Position numbers and translations under genes: made by a program. Under the pieces are notes generated by a model, which saw only the letters and a program-made list of their open reading frames with translations, ran no database searches and had not been told where the DNA came from. A DNA stretch of 64,000 bases from Phyllobacteriaceae bacterium (lineage in GTDB: Bacteria > Pseudomonadota > Alphaproteobacteria > Rhizobiales > Rhizobiaceae): positions 248,001-312,000 of the forward strand of contig JADJTR010000002.1 in assembly GCA_016711085.1 (NCBI GenBank). Reading direction: 5' to 3'. Shown here piece by piece: positions 45,415 through 54,017 of the stretch; within the stretch, counting starts at the first letter, position 1; each line of letters opens with the position of its first letter.

Positions 45415-46899
45415 ATGATCCGTATCCTGTTTTACCTCGGGCTCATTTTCGCCGCCGGCCTCGGTCTGGCTTGGCTCGCCGACAGGCCGGGCGAATTGGT
45501 CGTGACGCTCGGCGGCTACGAATACAAGGCGACGCTGTTGGTGGCGGCGACGGCGCTCGCCGCCCTCGTCGGAACCATCCTGATCGTCTGGTGGGTGATC
45601 GCCGGCGTTTGGAACTCGCCACGCGCGATCTCGCGCTACTTCCGCGCCCGCAAGCGCGACCGCGGCTATCAGGCGCTGTCGACCGGACTGATCGCGGCCG
45701 GCGCTGGCGACGCCGCGACAGCGCGAAGGATGAGCAAACAGGTCGCCGGCTTCCTCAACGCCGATCAGGAGCCGCTGCTTCACCTGCTCGAAGCGCAGGC
45801 GCTGATGCTCGAAGGCGACCGGATGGCGGCGCGCCGGAAATACGAGGCGATGGCGCAGGATCCCGAAACCCGGCTTCTCGGGCTTCGCGGCCTCTACCTG
45901 GAGGCCGAGCGTGTCGGCGACAACGAAGCGGCGCGCCAGTTCGCCGAACGGGCGAGCGTGCTCGCGCCTCAGGCCGAATGGGCGGCCGCGCCGACGCTCG
46001 CCGCCCGCATCGCGCGCGGCGAACACGACGCGGCGCTGGCGCTGGTGGAAGCGCAACGCGCGGCGAAACAGATCGATCGCGCCAGCGCCGATCGCAAGAA
46101 GGCGGTGGTCCTGACCGCCAAGGCGATGGGACTCGCGGAAAGCGACAAGGTTGCCGCCGATGCGGCGGCGCTGGAAGCCAACCGTCTGGCGCCGACGCTC
46201 ATTCCCGCCGCCGTCATGGCGGCGAAGCAGCATTTCGCCGTCAACGATCTGAAGCGCGGTTCGCGTCTGGTCGAAGCGGCATGGAAACACGCGACGCACC
46301 CCGACCTTGCCGAGGCCTACATGCATGCGCGGCTGGGCGATTCGACCGGCGACCGGTTGAAACGGGCCGAAAAGCTCGCCGCCCTTGCACCGGCCGACGC
46401 CGAATCACAGCTTGTCGTCGCCAGGGCGGCGCTGCAGGCCGGCGATTTCGCCAAGGCGCGAAAGGCGGCGGAGGCGGCGCTGGAGGTCTCGCCGCGCGAA
46501 TCGGCCTGCCTGTTGATGGCGGACATCGCCGAGGCCGAATCAGGCGATCAGGGCCGGGTGCGTTATTGGCTATCGCGCGCCGTGCGCGCGCCGGCCGACC
46601 CGGCCTGGGTCGCCGACGGTCATGTTTCGCCGAAATGGGCGCCGTTTTCGCCCGTCACCGGCCGGGTTGACGCCTTCGAGTGGCGCGCGCCGGTGGAGCG
46701 CGCCGTCATGGCGGCGATCGAGCCCGAGCCGGCGCTCGCCATCGAGATGCAGCCTGTTATCGCCGAAGCGCCCCCGGAATCCGGGCCGGTTGTGACTCCG
46801 GCCGAGGAGAAGGCCGCCGAAGCCCAAATCGTACCCTTGCCGGACGATCCCGGAGCCGAAACGCCGATGCCGGCGAAGAAACGCTTTCGGTTGTTCTGA
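45415..46899 (+). CDS. hemY: HemY-family tetratricopeptide membrane protein
   Basis: A 494-residue protein starting 2 bp after the mitofilin-like gene. Two membrane helices (about 1-25 and 40-65) enclose GELVVTLGGYEYKAT. HemY_N domain residues follow, with SPRAISRYFRARKRDRGYQALSTGL. The rest consists of TPR-like helical pairs to about 400 and a Pro/Glu-rich tail. This protein is found with haem genes in proteobacteria and is thought to organise late haem synthesis; it is not the enzyme protoporphyrinogen oxidase that shares the name. Confidence 0.92.
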   Translation: MIRILFYLGLIFAAGLGLAWLADRPGELVVTLGGYEYKATLLVAATALAALVGTILIVWWVIAGVWNSPRAISRYFRARKRDRGYQALSTGLIAAGAGDAATARRMSKQVAGFLNADQEPLLHLLEAQALMLEGDRMAARRKYEAMAQDPETRLLGLRGLYLEAERVGDNEAARQFAERASVLAPQAEWAAAPTLAARIARGEHDAALALVEAQRAAKQIDRASADRKKAVVLTAKAMGLAESDKVAADAAALEANRLAPTLIPAAVMAAKQHFAVNDLKRGSRLVEAAWKHATHPDLAEAYMHARLGDSTGDRLKRAEKLAALAPADAESQLVVARAALQAGDFAKARKAAEAALEVSPRESACLLMADIAEAESGDQGRVRYWLSRAVRAPADPAWVADGHVSPKWAPFSPVTGRVDAFEWRAPVERAVMAAIEPEPALAIEMQPVIAEAPPESGPVVTPAEEKAAEAQIVPLPDDPGAETPMPAKKRFRLF

Positions 46900-46941
46900 C
46901 CGCCATGGCGGCGTATCGATTGGCGTCAGGACGGTGCGGAA

Positions 46942-47406
46942 ATGCTTGAGCGGTTCTTTTCGTTTCTCGGCAAAATCGAGGATGGCGACAAATCGCCGGA
47001 TGCCGAAGAGGCGCGCATCGCCGCGTCTGCCCTGCTTGTCGCCGTCATCGACGCCGACGGCGACCGCCATGAAGCGGAAATGACGGAACTTCGCGCCGGA
47101 TTGACGACCCTGTTCGGGGTTTCGGGCGCCGAGCTCGATCGCCTGATCGACGCCGGCAACGCGGCCGAGCGCCGTTCCGTCGACTTCCATGGCTTCACCC
47201 GAATCCTCGGAAAGACCCTGGACGACGCCGGACGGACGGGTTTCCTCGAGAGGCTTTGGGAAATCGTCTATGCCGATGGCGAGTTGAACGAGCTGGAAGA
47301 CAGCGTTGTCTGGCGAATCGCCGAACTGCTCGGCATCGATGCGCGGGAGCGCATCGCCATCAAGCGCCGCGTCGCCGGCGCGGCGGACACCGGGGGCGAC
47401 ATTTGA
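46942..47406 (+). CDS. TerB-family protein
   Basis: A 154-residue helical protein with the COG4103/TerB pattern: EARIAASALLVAVIDADGDRHE, then DRLIDAGNAAERRSVDFHGF and WEIVYADGELNELEDSVVWR. The repeated acidic D-x-DG(E/D) loops are where TerB binds metal ions. Despite the tellurite name, the role in alphaproteobacteria is unknown. It follows hemY by 42 bp, and its stop overlaps the start of the amidotransferase gene. Confidence 0.88.
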   Translation: MLERFFSFLGKIEDGDKSPDAEEARIAASALLVAVIDADGDRHEAEMTELRAGLTTLFGVSGAELDRLIDAGNAAERRSVDFHGFTRILGKTLDDAGRTGFLERLWEIVYADGELNELEDSVVWRIAELLGIDARERIAIKRRVAGAADTGGDI

Positions 47407-48137
47407 CGGGCGCGCGCGGTTCAAATGCCGATTTGCCGATCCTGATCGTCCTGCACCAGGAGGGTTCAAGTCCCGGGCGGGTCGGGCAATTGTTGCAGTC
47501 CTGCGGCCATCGCCTCGATATCCGCCGGCCGCCTCTGGGCGAGCGCCTGCCGGAAACGCTCGAAAACCACGCCGGAGTCGTCGTTTTCGGCGGTCCGATG
47601 AGCGTCAACGACCACGACGACTATCTTTCCCATGAAATCGATTGGGTCGGCGTGCCGCTGCGCGAAAACAAGCCGTTTCTCGGCATCTGCCTCGGCGCGC
47701 AGATGCTCGTGAAGCATCTTGGCGGGCGGGTCGAAGGCCGTCCCGACGGCCTCGTTGAAATAGGCTGGTACCCGATCCGCCCGACACCGGCCGGCCGGGC
47801 GCTGATGGACTGGCCGCGCATGGTCTACCAGTTCCACCGCGAGGGCTTCACGCTGCCGCGCGGCGCAACCCTGCTCGCCACGGCCGACGACTATCCCAAT
47901 CAGGCGTTTCGCTTCGGCGAAAACGCCTGGGCCCTGCAATTCCATGCCGATCTGACCCGCGTCATGATGCAGCGCTGGGTGGTGCGCGGCGCGCACCGGT
48001 TCACATTGCCCGGCGCGCAAGACGGCCGCCACCATCTCGACGGGCGCATGATGTTCGACGCTCGCCTGCTCGGTTGGCTCAAGGATTTTCTGGGCTTTGT
48101 CTTCGACCGTTGCGCGCCGGGATCGGCCCGGTCCTGA
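47403..48137 (+). CDS. Class I glutamine amidotransferase
   Basis: A 244-residue protein from TTG 47403, overlapping the TerB stop (TTGA). Signatures are ILIVLHQEGSSPGRVGQ, VVVFGGPMSVND, nucleophile Cys in FLGICLGAQMLVKHLGG, and catalytic His in WALQFHADLT. It resembles GMP-synthase-like stand-alone amidotransferases (GuaA N-domain type). The acceptor substrate is unknown. It converges on the DUF302 gene 5 bp away. Confidence 0.87.
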   Translation: MTGARGSNADLPILIVLHQEGSSPGRVGQLLQSCGHRLDIRRPPLGERLPETLENHAGVVVFGGPMSVNDHDDYLSHEIDWVGVPLRENKPFLGICLGAQMLVKHLGGRVEGRPDGLVEIGWYPIRPTPAGRALMDWPRMVYQFHREGFTLPRGATLLATADDYPNQAFRFGENAWALQFHADLTRVMMQRWVVRGAHRFTLPGAQDGRHHLDGRMMFDARLLGWLKDFLGFVFDRCAPGSARS

Positions 48138-48142
48138 CCGTT

Positions 48143-48721
48143 TTAGAATTCGCCCTTCGAACCGCGATCGAGCACCGCCAGGATGATTTCCTTGACGTGT
48201 TCGGCTTCCTTGCGCAGTTCCTCCGGCAGCGGCTTGCCGCCATGGATCATCATGTCCATGTCGAGCGAATAGAGCCACAGCGCGCCGGTCGCGTCCTCCA
48301 GCAGGCTGATGCGGCAGGGCAGGTAGGCGGCGTAGGCGTCGGAATAGTCGATCATCGCCGCCGCGGTGAGCGGGTTGCAGTAGAGATAGATTTTCAGTTT
48401 GCGCCACGGCGCTCCCTTCATGGCCGCGACCTGGTCGCCGAGCGGCAGCGCGCCGACATCCTTGATGTTCATCGCCGTCGCCACGGACTGGATCGACTCG
48501 TCGACCTCCTCGAAGGTCAGGCCGGCGGCGACCTTGCGCTTCCAGACGGTCGCCTCCGCCGGGTTGCCGGTCTCGGCCAGCTTTTTCGCCATCGTCCAAT
48601 ACACGCTGGCGGCTTGCGGATCGAAACCGGAGAAATCGGTCGAGAGGCGGTAGGCGCCCCACCCGGCGCCGGCCACCGTAATCAACCCGATAAGTGCGAG
48701 AATGTTGCGTATGAAGCGCAT
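48143..48721 (-). CDS. DUF302-domain membrane-anchored protein
   Basis: A 192-residue protein with one N-terminal membrane helix (NILALIGLITVAGAGWGAY). The C-terminal 120 residues match DUF302: FEEVDESIQSVATAMNIKDVG, LKIYLYCNPLTAAAMIDYSDAYAAYLPCRISLLED. Two cysteines are placed as in this family. Function unknown; DUF302 proteins are often encoded near sulfur or redox genes. It is 84 bp downstream of the MFS gene end. Confidence 0.8.
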   Translation of the reverse strand: MRFIRNILALIGLITVAGAGWGAYRLSTDFSGFDPQAASVYWTMAKKLAETGNPAEATVWKRKVAAGLTFEEVDESIQSVATAMNIKDVGALPLGDQVAAMKGAPWRKLKIYLYCNPLTAAAMIDYSDAYAAYLPCRISLLEDATGALWLYSLDMDMMIHGGKPLPEELRKEAEHVKEIILAVLDRGSKGEF

Positions 48722-48805
48722 GGTCGTCCTCCCTTGACGCTTTTGATGCGTTTTTTTGAATTAATCGGGACAGAAGGCGGCGATGTCAACGCGACGAAAT
48801 CGCCA

Positions 48806-50038
48806 TCATGCTCGTCCGTCGAGCCGGCGGGCCCGGCGCAGCGCCGGAAAGGCCCAGGCCCATACACCGGCAACCGCCACGGAGCCGACGCCGCCGATGA
48901 CGACGGCCGGGACTGCGCCGATGGCGCCCGCCATCAGGCCGGCGCGAAATTCGCCGAGCTCGTTCGACGCGCCGACGAACACCATGTTGACGGCGTTGAC
49001 GCGGCCGCGCAGCCGATCCGGCGTCCACAGCTGGATCAGGGTTTCGCGGATGAAGACCGAGACCATGTCGGCCGCGCCGGCAAGCGCCAGCAGAAGGATC
49101 GACAGCCATGCGGTGGCGGAGACGCCGAAGGCGGCGGTGAAAGCGCCGAAGAAGGCGACGGCGACGAACATGATCATGCCGGCATGGTCGCGCACCGGCC
49201 TCGCGGTCAGAACAATGGCGGCGAACACGGCGCCGAGGCCCGGCGCGGCGCGCAGCAGGCCCAATCCCCAGGGACCGAGAACGAGGATGTCGCGGGCGAA
49301 AACCGGCATCAGCGCGACCGCGCCGCCCAGCAGGACGGCGAACAAATCGAGCGAAATGGCGCCGAGCACGATCTTTTCCGACCATATATAGCCAAATCCG
49401 GCGAGCAGCGTCGTCAGGGTCGGCCGCTCGTCGACGATATGCTGCGGCGGTTTGGGAATGGACATGAGCAGAATCGCCGCCAGGGCGAACAATCCCACCG
49501 CGGCGGCGTAGGGGAGGAGCGCTGACAGGCCGTAGAGCAGGCCGCCGATGACCGGACCGGCGATGGTCGCCGTTTGCCAGGCCGACGAGTTCCACGCCAC
49601 CGCGTTGGCGAAATCCTCCGCCGGCACGAGATTGGCGACCAGCGCGCCAGTGGCGGGGCCATAGAAAGCGCGGGCGATGCCGAAGACGAAAAGCACCGCG
49701 AACACGATGACGACCGATCCGCCGCCGGCGGCGGTGAAGACCAGCAGGAATCCGGCGCAGGCGGCCTCGAGCAACGTCGCCAGTGCGGCGATCAGACGGC
49801 GGCCGAAACGGTCAGCCGCCGCGCCGGTGACGAGCACCAGCAGCAATGCGGGCAGGAACTGGACGAGGCCGACAAGGCCGAGGTCATAGGGATCGCGGGT
49901 CAGGTCGTAGACCTGCCAGCCGACCGCGACCGAGACGATCTGGGCCGAAAGCGTGGTGACAAAGCGCGCCATCCAGAAGCGCAGATAGGCGTTGTGGCGG
50001 AACGCGGCGAAACGGTCGTCGACGGCGGGCAGGGACAT
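48806..50038 (-). CDS. MFS exporter, EntS-like
   Basis: A 410-residue transporter with 12 membrane helices. Characteristic segments are NAYLRFWMARFVTTLSAQIVSV, DLGLVGLVQFLPALLL, GAAADRFGRR (the motif A loop) and RAFYGPATGALVANLVP. The closest well-known relative is the enterobactin exporter EntS. No siderophore genes are adjacent, so the substrate is open. Its start is separated from the universal stress gene by 109 bp. Confidence 0.87.
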   Translation of the reverse strand: MSLPAVDDRFAAFRHNAYLRFWMARFVTTLSAQIVSVAVGWQVYDLTRDPYDLGLVGLVQFLPALLLVLVTGAAADRFGRRLIAALATLLEAACAGFLLVFTAAGGGSVVIVFAVLFVFGIARAFYGPATGALVANLVPAEDFANAVAWNSSAWQTATIAGPVIGGLLYGLSALLPYAAAVGLFALAAILLMSIPKPPQHIVDERPTLTTLLAGFGYIWSEKIVLGAISLDLFAVLLGGAVALMPVFARDILVLGPWGLGLLRAAPGLGAVFAAIVLTARPVRDHAGMIMFVAVAFFGAFTAAFGVSATAWLSILLLALAGAADMVSVFIRETLIQLWTPDRLRGRVNAVNMVFVGASNELGEFRAGLMAGAIGAVPAVVIGGVGSVAVAGVWAWAFPALRRARRLDGRA

Positions 50039-50147
50039 GAAGGACCGGTTCGCAGGATTGGCGGGAGCCGGTCTTTAGCGCATTTTCCTCCGGCGCGCGC
50101 CATCGGTTTTGCGCGCGCGCCATTCAAGCCTGCGTCGCGCCAGGCGA

Positions 50148-50558
50148 TCAGCGATCGACCAGCACAGAGCAATGGGCGTGGCGGACAATGCGGACGGCGG
50201 TCGAGCCGATGAAGAAATCCTGCATGCCGGGATTGTGCGAGGCGATGATGATCAGGTCCGCGTGAAATTCCTTCGCGGCGGCGAGGATTTCGCTGGCCGG
50301 CTTGCCGGTGCGCACGGAAACGGCAATGCCGCCGCCGCTCGCGTCGGCGAGAGCGCGCAGCCCTTCCATCGCCTGGGTTTCACGATTGGCGAAAACATCG
50401 GACGGCAATTCGGCCAGAATGTATTCCTGGACGCTCTCGACGACGTTCAAAAGCGTGATCTTGCCGCCCTTGTCGAGCAGGGCGCGCGCCTTGGCGATCA
50501 TGCGGGCGGTCCGCTCCGGTTGGCCAAGTTCGACAGGTACGAGGACGGATTTGTACAT
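50148..50558 (-). CDS. Universal stress protein (UspA family)
   Basis: A 136-residue single Usp domain. It begins MYKSVLVPVELGQPERTAR and ends with the ATP-binding loop FIGSTAVRIVRHAHCSVLV (G-x2-G-x9-G/S pattern partly kept). DADLIIIASHNPG-type core strands are present. Usp proteins accumulate under starvation and oxidative or energy stress. It stands alone between the MFS gene and the tRNA. Confidence 0.92.
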   Translation of the reverse strand: MYKSVLVPVELGQPERTARMIAKARALLDKGGKITLLNVVESVQEYILAELPSDVFANRETQAMEGLRALADASGGGIAVSVRTGKPASEILAAAKEFHADLIIIASHNPGMQDFFIGSTAVRIVRHAHCSVLVDR

Positions 50559-50664
50559 GAATGCCTCCCTTCGGGTTTGGTCGACAATTCAGCACGACAT
50601 ACCGGCGGCGGCGATGATTTGCATCAAAGCCGTCTGACACCGTCTGGTCCCGGGGGAAAATCGC

Positions 50665-50740
50665 TGGTGGAGCTGAGGGGGATCGAACCCCTGACCTCAT
50701 CATTGCGAACGATGCGCTCTCCCAGCTGAGCTACAGCCCC
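50665..50740 (-). tRNA. tRNA-Ala (anticodon CGC)
   Basis: The - strand folds into a full cloverleaf of 76 nt including an encoded CCA. Acceptor arm GGGGCTG pairs with CAGCTCC, the D-arm is GCTCAGCTGGGAGAGC, the anticodon loop is TTCGCAA (anticodon CGC, codon GCG), and the T-arm is AGGGGTTCGATCCCCCT. GCG is a frequent Ala codon in this GC-rich genome. Confidence 0.95.
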
Positions 50741-50920
50741 GTTCAGCGATTGGCGCAAATATGGGAGCCGCCCCCCTCCTGTCAAGCGAGCGTGAGAGGC
50801 GGTCGCAACGAATCGCGCCCTCCGGGCCGGTTCCAACCAATCGGCATTCGCCACCGATGTCCAACCCTTGCCGGGGCGCGGCGCAACGACTACATCGGGT
50901 CGATCCTTGCGGAGTTTTCC

Positions 50921-51223
50921 ATGCTCGCCGTCCTCGAAGTCGTCCTGTTCGCCCTCGACCTTTATTGGTGGATCATTATCGGCTCGGCGGTTTTTTCCTG
51001 GCTCTACGCCTTCAACGTCGTCAACGGCCGCAACCAGTTCGTGGCCGCGGTCGGCAATTTTCTCTATCAGGCGACCGAACCGGTGCTGAAGCCGATCCGC
51101 CGCTTCATGCCCAATCTCGGCACGATCGACATTTCGCCCATCGTGCTGCTGTTGCTGCTGATGCTGGTGCAGCGTTTCCTGATCCTCTACGTCGCGCCGG
51201 CCATCGTTCACGCCGGGGTGTGA
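50921..51223 (+). CDS. YggT-family membrane protein
   Basis: A 100-residue protein from ATG 50921 with GGAG upstream. Two membrane helices flank a YggT signature: YWWIIIGSAVFSWLYAFNVV, TEPVLKPIRRFMPNLGTIDISPI and LLLLMLVQRFLI. The family is linked with cell division and osmotic stress in several bacteria, but its action is unclear. Its stop overlaps the next ATG by one base. Confidence 0.9.
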   Translation: MLAVLEVVLFALDLYWWIIIGSAVFSWLYAFNVVNGRNQFVAAVGNFLYQATEPVLKPIRRFMPNLGTIDISPIVLLLLLMLVQRFLILYVAPAIVHAGV

Positions 51224-51537
51224 TGGCGCAGGCGCCGTTCCGCGCGGTCAAGGGCGGCGTCGCGCTCGCCGTGCGGCTGACGCCGAAATCGTCGCGCGAC
51301 TCGGTTGACGGCGTCAAATGCGATTCCGCCGGCATCGCTCATCTGGCCGCCCGCGTGCGCGCCGTCCCCGACAAGGGCGCGGCCAACGCGGCGCTGGAGA
51401 AGCTCATCGCGTCATGGACCGGCGTGGCGTCCGGCGCTGTCGCGGTCACGGCCGGGCACACGGCGCGGCTGAAGACCGTCACCGTTTCGGGCGATCCGGC
51501 GGCATTGGAAAAGCTGATCGCGGCAAAGCTCGCCTGA
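51223..51537 (+). CDS. DUF167 (YggU-family) protein
   Basis: A 104-residue protein with the DUF167 core: ALAVRLTPKSSRDSVDGV, RVRAVPDKGAANAALEKLIA and VAVTAGHTARLKTV. It is almost always encoded after YggT, as here with a one-base overlap (TGATG). Function is unknown. Confidence 0.92.
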   Translation: MAQAPFRAVKGGVALAVRLTPKSSRDSVDGVKCDSAGIAHLAARVRAVPDKGAANAALEKLIASWTGVASGAVAVTAGHTARLKTVTVSGDPAALEKLIAAKLA

Positions 51538-51602
51538 GCGCTTGGCCGCGGCGGCGCGGCAATGCTACGTTTTCTTCGCCTGTCCCGTCCTGGAGAAGCC
51601 CT

Positions 51603-52208
51603 ATGGTCGTCCGCATCGTTTTCGCCGCCGCGCTGATCGCGTCGACGCCCGCCGCCGCCGAAATCGCCTCGGCCTATACCGACCTCGACGACAAGACGCC
51701 CTGCGCCACGGTCGACCAGGCGGCCGAGGGCGATGGCGACTGGGCGGAGATCGTCTGTCCGGGGTTCATGGGATTTCCGGTGGTCATTTCCTATGGCGAT
51801 GCGCGCGAGTCGGTCTTTTATGGCTTTCCGCCGCAAAGCGACGACAAGTTCGCCAATTGGGAGAGTTTCGGCCATTTCAATTCGGTCGGCCCCAAGGTCG
51901 AATGGCGCTACGAGAAAAACGGCGACCTGACCTTGCCCTTCGCCACGATCCATCGTTGGTTCGTCAGCCAGGAAGACGATTCAACCAAAAACACCGAAGT
52001 CCTCGTCATCGAGAAAGTCGGGTCCCTGGCCGAGCGCGATGGCTGCCGGGTCGGCTATGTGGTGGCGACCGGCGACCCGCAGGCCAACGAAAAGGCGCGC
52101 AAAATCGCCGACGAGCAGGCGCGGACCTTCTCCTGCGCCGGCGACGAGCCCGTCATCATCGCCGATGGCGGCGAATTGCCGGAACCGATGGTCAACAAGG
52201 GCAACTGA
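51603..52208 (+). CDS. Exported four-cysteine protein, tandem paralogue 1
   Basis: A 201-residue protein with a Sec signal (VFAAALIASTPAAA). The mature part reads DKTPCATVDQ, GDWAEIVCPGFMGFPVVISYGD, FYGFPP, and later GCRVGYVVATGD and TFSCAGDEP. Four cysteines are conserved with the next gene, which has the same architecture and about the same length. No known family is recognised. Both are probably periplasmic and stabilised by two disulfides. They are 2 bp apart and surely co-transcribed. Confidence 0.75.
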   Translation: MVVRIVFAAALIASTPAAAEIASAYTDLDDKTPCATVDQAAEGDGDWAEIVCPGFMGFPVVISYGDARESVFYGFPPQSDDKFANWESFGHFNSVGPKVEWRYEKNGDLTLPFATIHRWFVSQEDDSTKNTEVLVIEKVGSLAERDGCRVGYVVATGDPQANEKARKIADEQARTFSCAGDEPVIIADGGELPEPMVNKGN

Positions 52209-52210
52209 TC

Positions 52211-52819
52211 GTGAAGTCGTTGGGTTTTCCGGCCGCGGCGCTGGCCGTTTCGATGTCGGCGCCGACATTTGCCGGCGAGATGGCCAGCGAATTCGTCCTC
52301 TACGACGCCGCCGACAAATGCGCGGTCATCGCCACCGGCGGCGGCGATGGCGATTCCGGCGATTGGGAGAGTTCGGTTTGCGAAGGCTGGCGCGGCTTTC
52401 CCGTTCTCAGCCGCTTCGCCTTTGGCCGGCTGTTCCTGTTCTTCGGCTTTCCGCCCGACGGCGACGGGCCGCACGGGCGCGACTCCTTCGGCCAACCGCA
52501 TGTTTTCGGCCCGGGCATCGAGTGGCGGATAGAGACGGAAGGCGAAATCCACCGGCCGGTCGCCACCATCCATGACTGGAAAGTGCTCGGCGAAGACGGC
52601 AACGAAACCGAAGTGTTCGTCGTCTCGCGGGTCGCGAGCCTTGCCGATCGCTCTGGCTGCGTCGTCGGCTACGTGGTTTCGACCGGTGACGAACAGGCGC
52701 ACGACAAGGCGTTGGCGATCGCCGATCACAGGGCGAAAAACTTCAAATGCGGCGTCGACAAACCGGAGATCGCCGCCGGCGGGGCGGATTTGCCGCCCCT
52801 CTACGCCGAACCGCGCTGA
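52211..52819 (+). CDS. Exported four-cysteine protein, tandem paralogue 2
   Basis: A 202-residue protein from GTG 52211, 2 bp after its paralogue. Its signal is GFPAAALAVSMSAPTFAG. It repeats the same plan: DKCAVIATGGGDGDSGDWESSVCEGWRGFPV (split here by family spacing), LFFGFPPDG, a W-R-I strand, and GCVVGYVVSTGDEQAHDKALAIAD before the last Cys. Similarity is clear but moderate, so the duplication is old. It converges on ppa 2 bp away. Function unknown. Confidence 0.75.
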   Translation: MKSLGFPAAALAVSMSAPTFAGEMASEFVLYDAADKCAVIATGGGDGDSGDWESSVCEGWRGFPVLSRFAFGRLFLFFGFPPDGDGPHGRDSFGQPHVFGPGIEWRIETEGEIHRPVATIHDWKVLGEDGNETEVFVVSRVASLADRSGCVVGYVVSTGDEQAHDKALAIADHRAKNFKCGVDKPEIAAGGADLPPLYAEPR

Positions 52820-52821
52820 GA

Positions 52822-53352
52822 TCAGGCCTTCTTGCCGGCCTCGATTGAATCGAGGATCAGCTGGCGTGCTTCCGCCGCGCCGTGCCAGCCGCCGAGGCGC
52901 ACCCATTTGCCGGGTTCGAGATCCTTGTAGTGCTCGAAAAAGTGCTGCACCTGCTGCAGCGTGATCTCGGGAAGCTGGGTGTATTCGTGGACGTTTTCGT
53001 AGCGCCGCGTCAGTTTCGGCGACGGCACCGCGATCACCTTTTCGTCGCGCCCGGCATTGTCCTCCATGACGAGGTAGCCGATCGGCCGGACCGAGATGAC
53101 GCAGCCGGGAATGAGCGGCCGCGTGTTGCAGACCAGCACGTCGAGCGGGTCGCCGTCGCCGCACATGGTATGCGGAATGAAGCCGTAGTTCCCCGGATAG
53201 GTCATGGGCGTATAGAGGAAGCGGTCGACGATCAGCGTTCCGGCCTCCTTGTCCATCTCGTACTTGATCGGCTGGCCGCCGACCGGCACCTCGATGATGA
53301 CGTTGACCTCTTCGGGGGGATTGGCGCCGATGGAAATGGCGTCGATGCGCAT
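52822..53352 (-). CDS. ppa: Inorganic pyrophosphatase
   Basis: A 176-residue family I enzyme. It has IEVPVGGQPIKYEMDKEAG, YPGNYGFIPHTMCGDGDPLDVLV with the DGDPLD metal signature, and ENVHEYTQLPE and HFFEHYKDLEPGKWV near the C-terminus. It hydrolyses pyrophosphate to drive biosynthetic reactions and is essential. Confidence 0.97.
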   Translation of the reverse strand: MRIDAISIGANPPEEVNVIIEVPVGGQPIKYEMDKEAGTLIVDRFLYTPMTYPGNYGFIPHTMCGDGDPLDVLVCNTRPLIPGCVISVRPIGYLVMEDNAGRDEKVIAVPSPKLTRRYENVHEYTQLPEITLQQVQHFFEHYKDLEPGKWVRLGGWHGAAEARQLILDSIEAGKKA

Positions 53353-53443
53353 GGGGTTCTCCGCTCGCAGGTTTTATCAACGCCTAGAGGCGAAGGCAGC
53401 GGCGCGCAATGCGCCTATCGGCGACATAATGCGCCGTCCGGAC

Positions 53444-53950
53444 CTAATTCCAGATGAAGGCGATCTTCTTGAGCGCCTTGGCGTCGAAGATTTCGACGCC
53501 TTCGGCAAAATCGCGGCCGCCAAGCCCGGTATAAAACGACAGCGCGCCGGCATTGTCCTCCAGGGCCCAGACGACGAGGCCGTCGAGTTCGTGGGCGGCA
53601 AGCTCGCGGCGCACCGCGGCGAAAAGGCGCGATCCGAGGCCGATGCCCTGGTATTCGGGCTCGACATAGAGTTCGTAGATTTCGCCCTTCTGGGGCAGTT
53701 CGCGCACGCGGTTGCGGCCGTAAGTGGCGTAACCGACGACGCGTCCGCCGCATTCGACGACAAGAATGGAGGTGGCGCGGCGAATGGCGCCTGTCCACCA
53801 CGGTTCGCCACGGCGCGCCAGCATGGCGCCAAGGGCCCGGTGCGGTATGACGCCGGCATAGGCGCCGGTCCACGCCGCATTGTGGACGCCCGCTATCGCG
53901 GCGGCGTCGCGCGGTTCGGCCCGGCGGATATCGATCGTCTGCGTGGTCAT
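53444..53950 (-). CDS. GNAT-family N-acetyltransferase
   Basis: A 168-residue GNAT protein. It opens IDIRRAEPRDAAAIAGVHNA, has the central strand YELYVEPEYQGIGLGSRLFAAV containing the acetyl-CoA pyrophosphate loop (Q-G-I-G-L-G), and ends with FYTGLGGRDF. The acceptor is unknown. It stands alone between ppa and the TPM genes. Confidence 0.88.
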   Translation of the reverse strand: MTTQTIDIRRAEPRDAAAIAGVHNAAWTGAYAGVIPHRALGAMLARRGEPWWTGAIRRATSILVVECGGRVVGYATYGRNRVRELPQKGEIYELYVEPEYQGIGLGSRLFAAVRRELAAHELDGLVVWALEDNAGALSFYTGLGGRDFAEGVEIFDAKALKKIAFIWN

Positions 53951-54017
53951 GGCTTGTTAACCATAAACCCGCCGGCGGGCCGGCTGCAAGCGGCGGAACG
54001 GTCGCATCCCGGCGATT

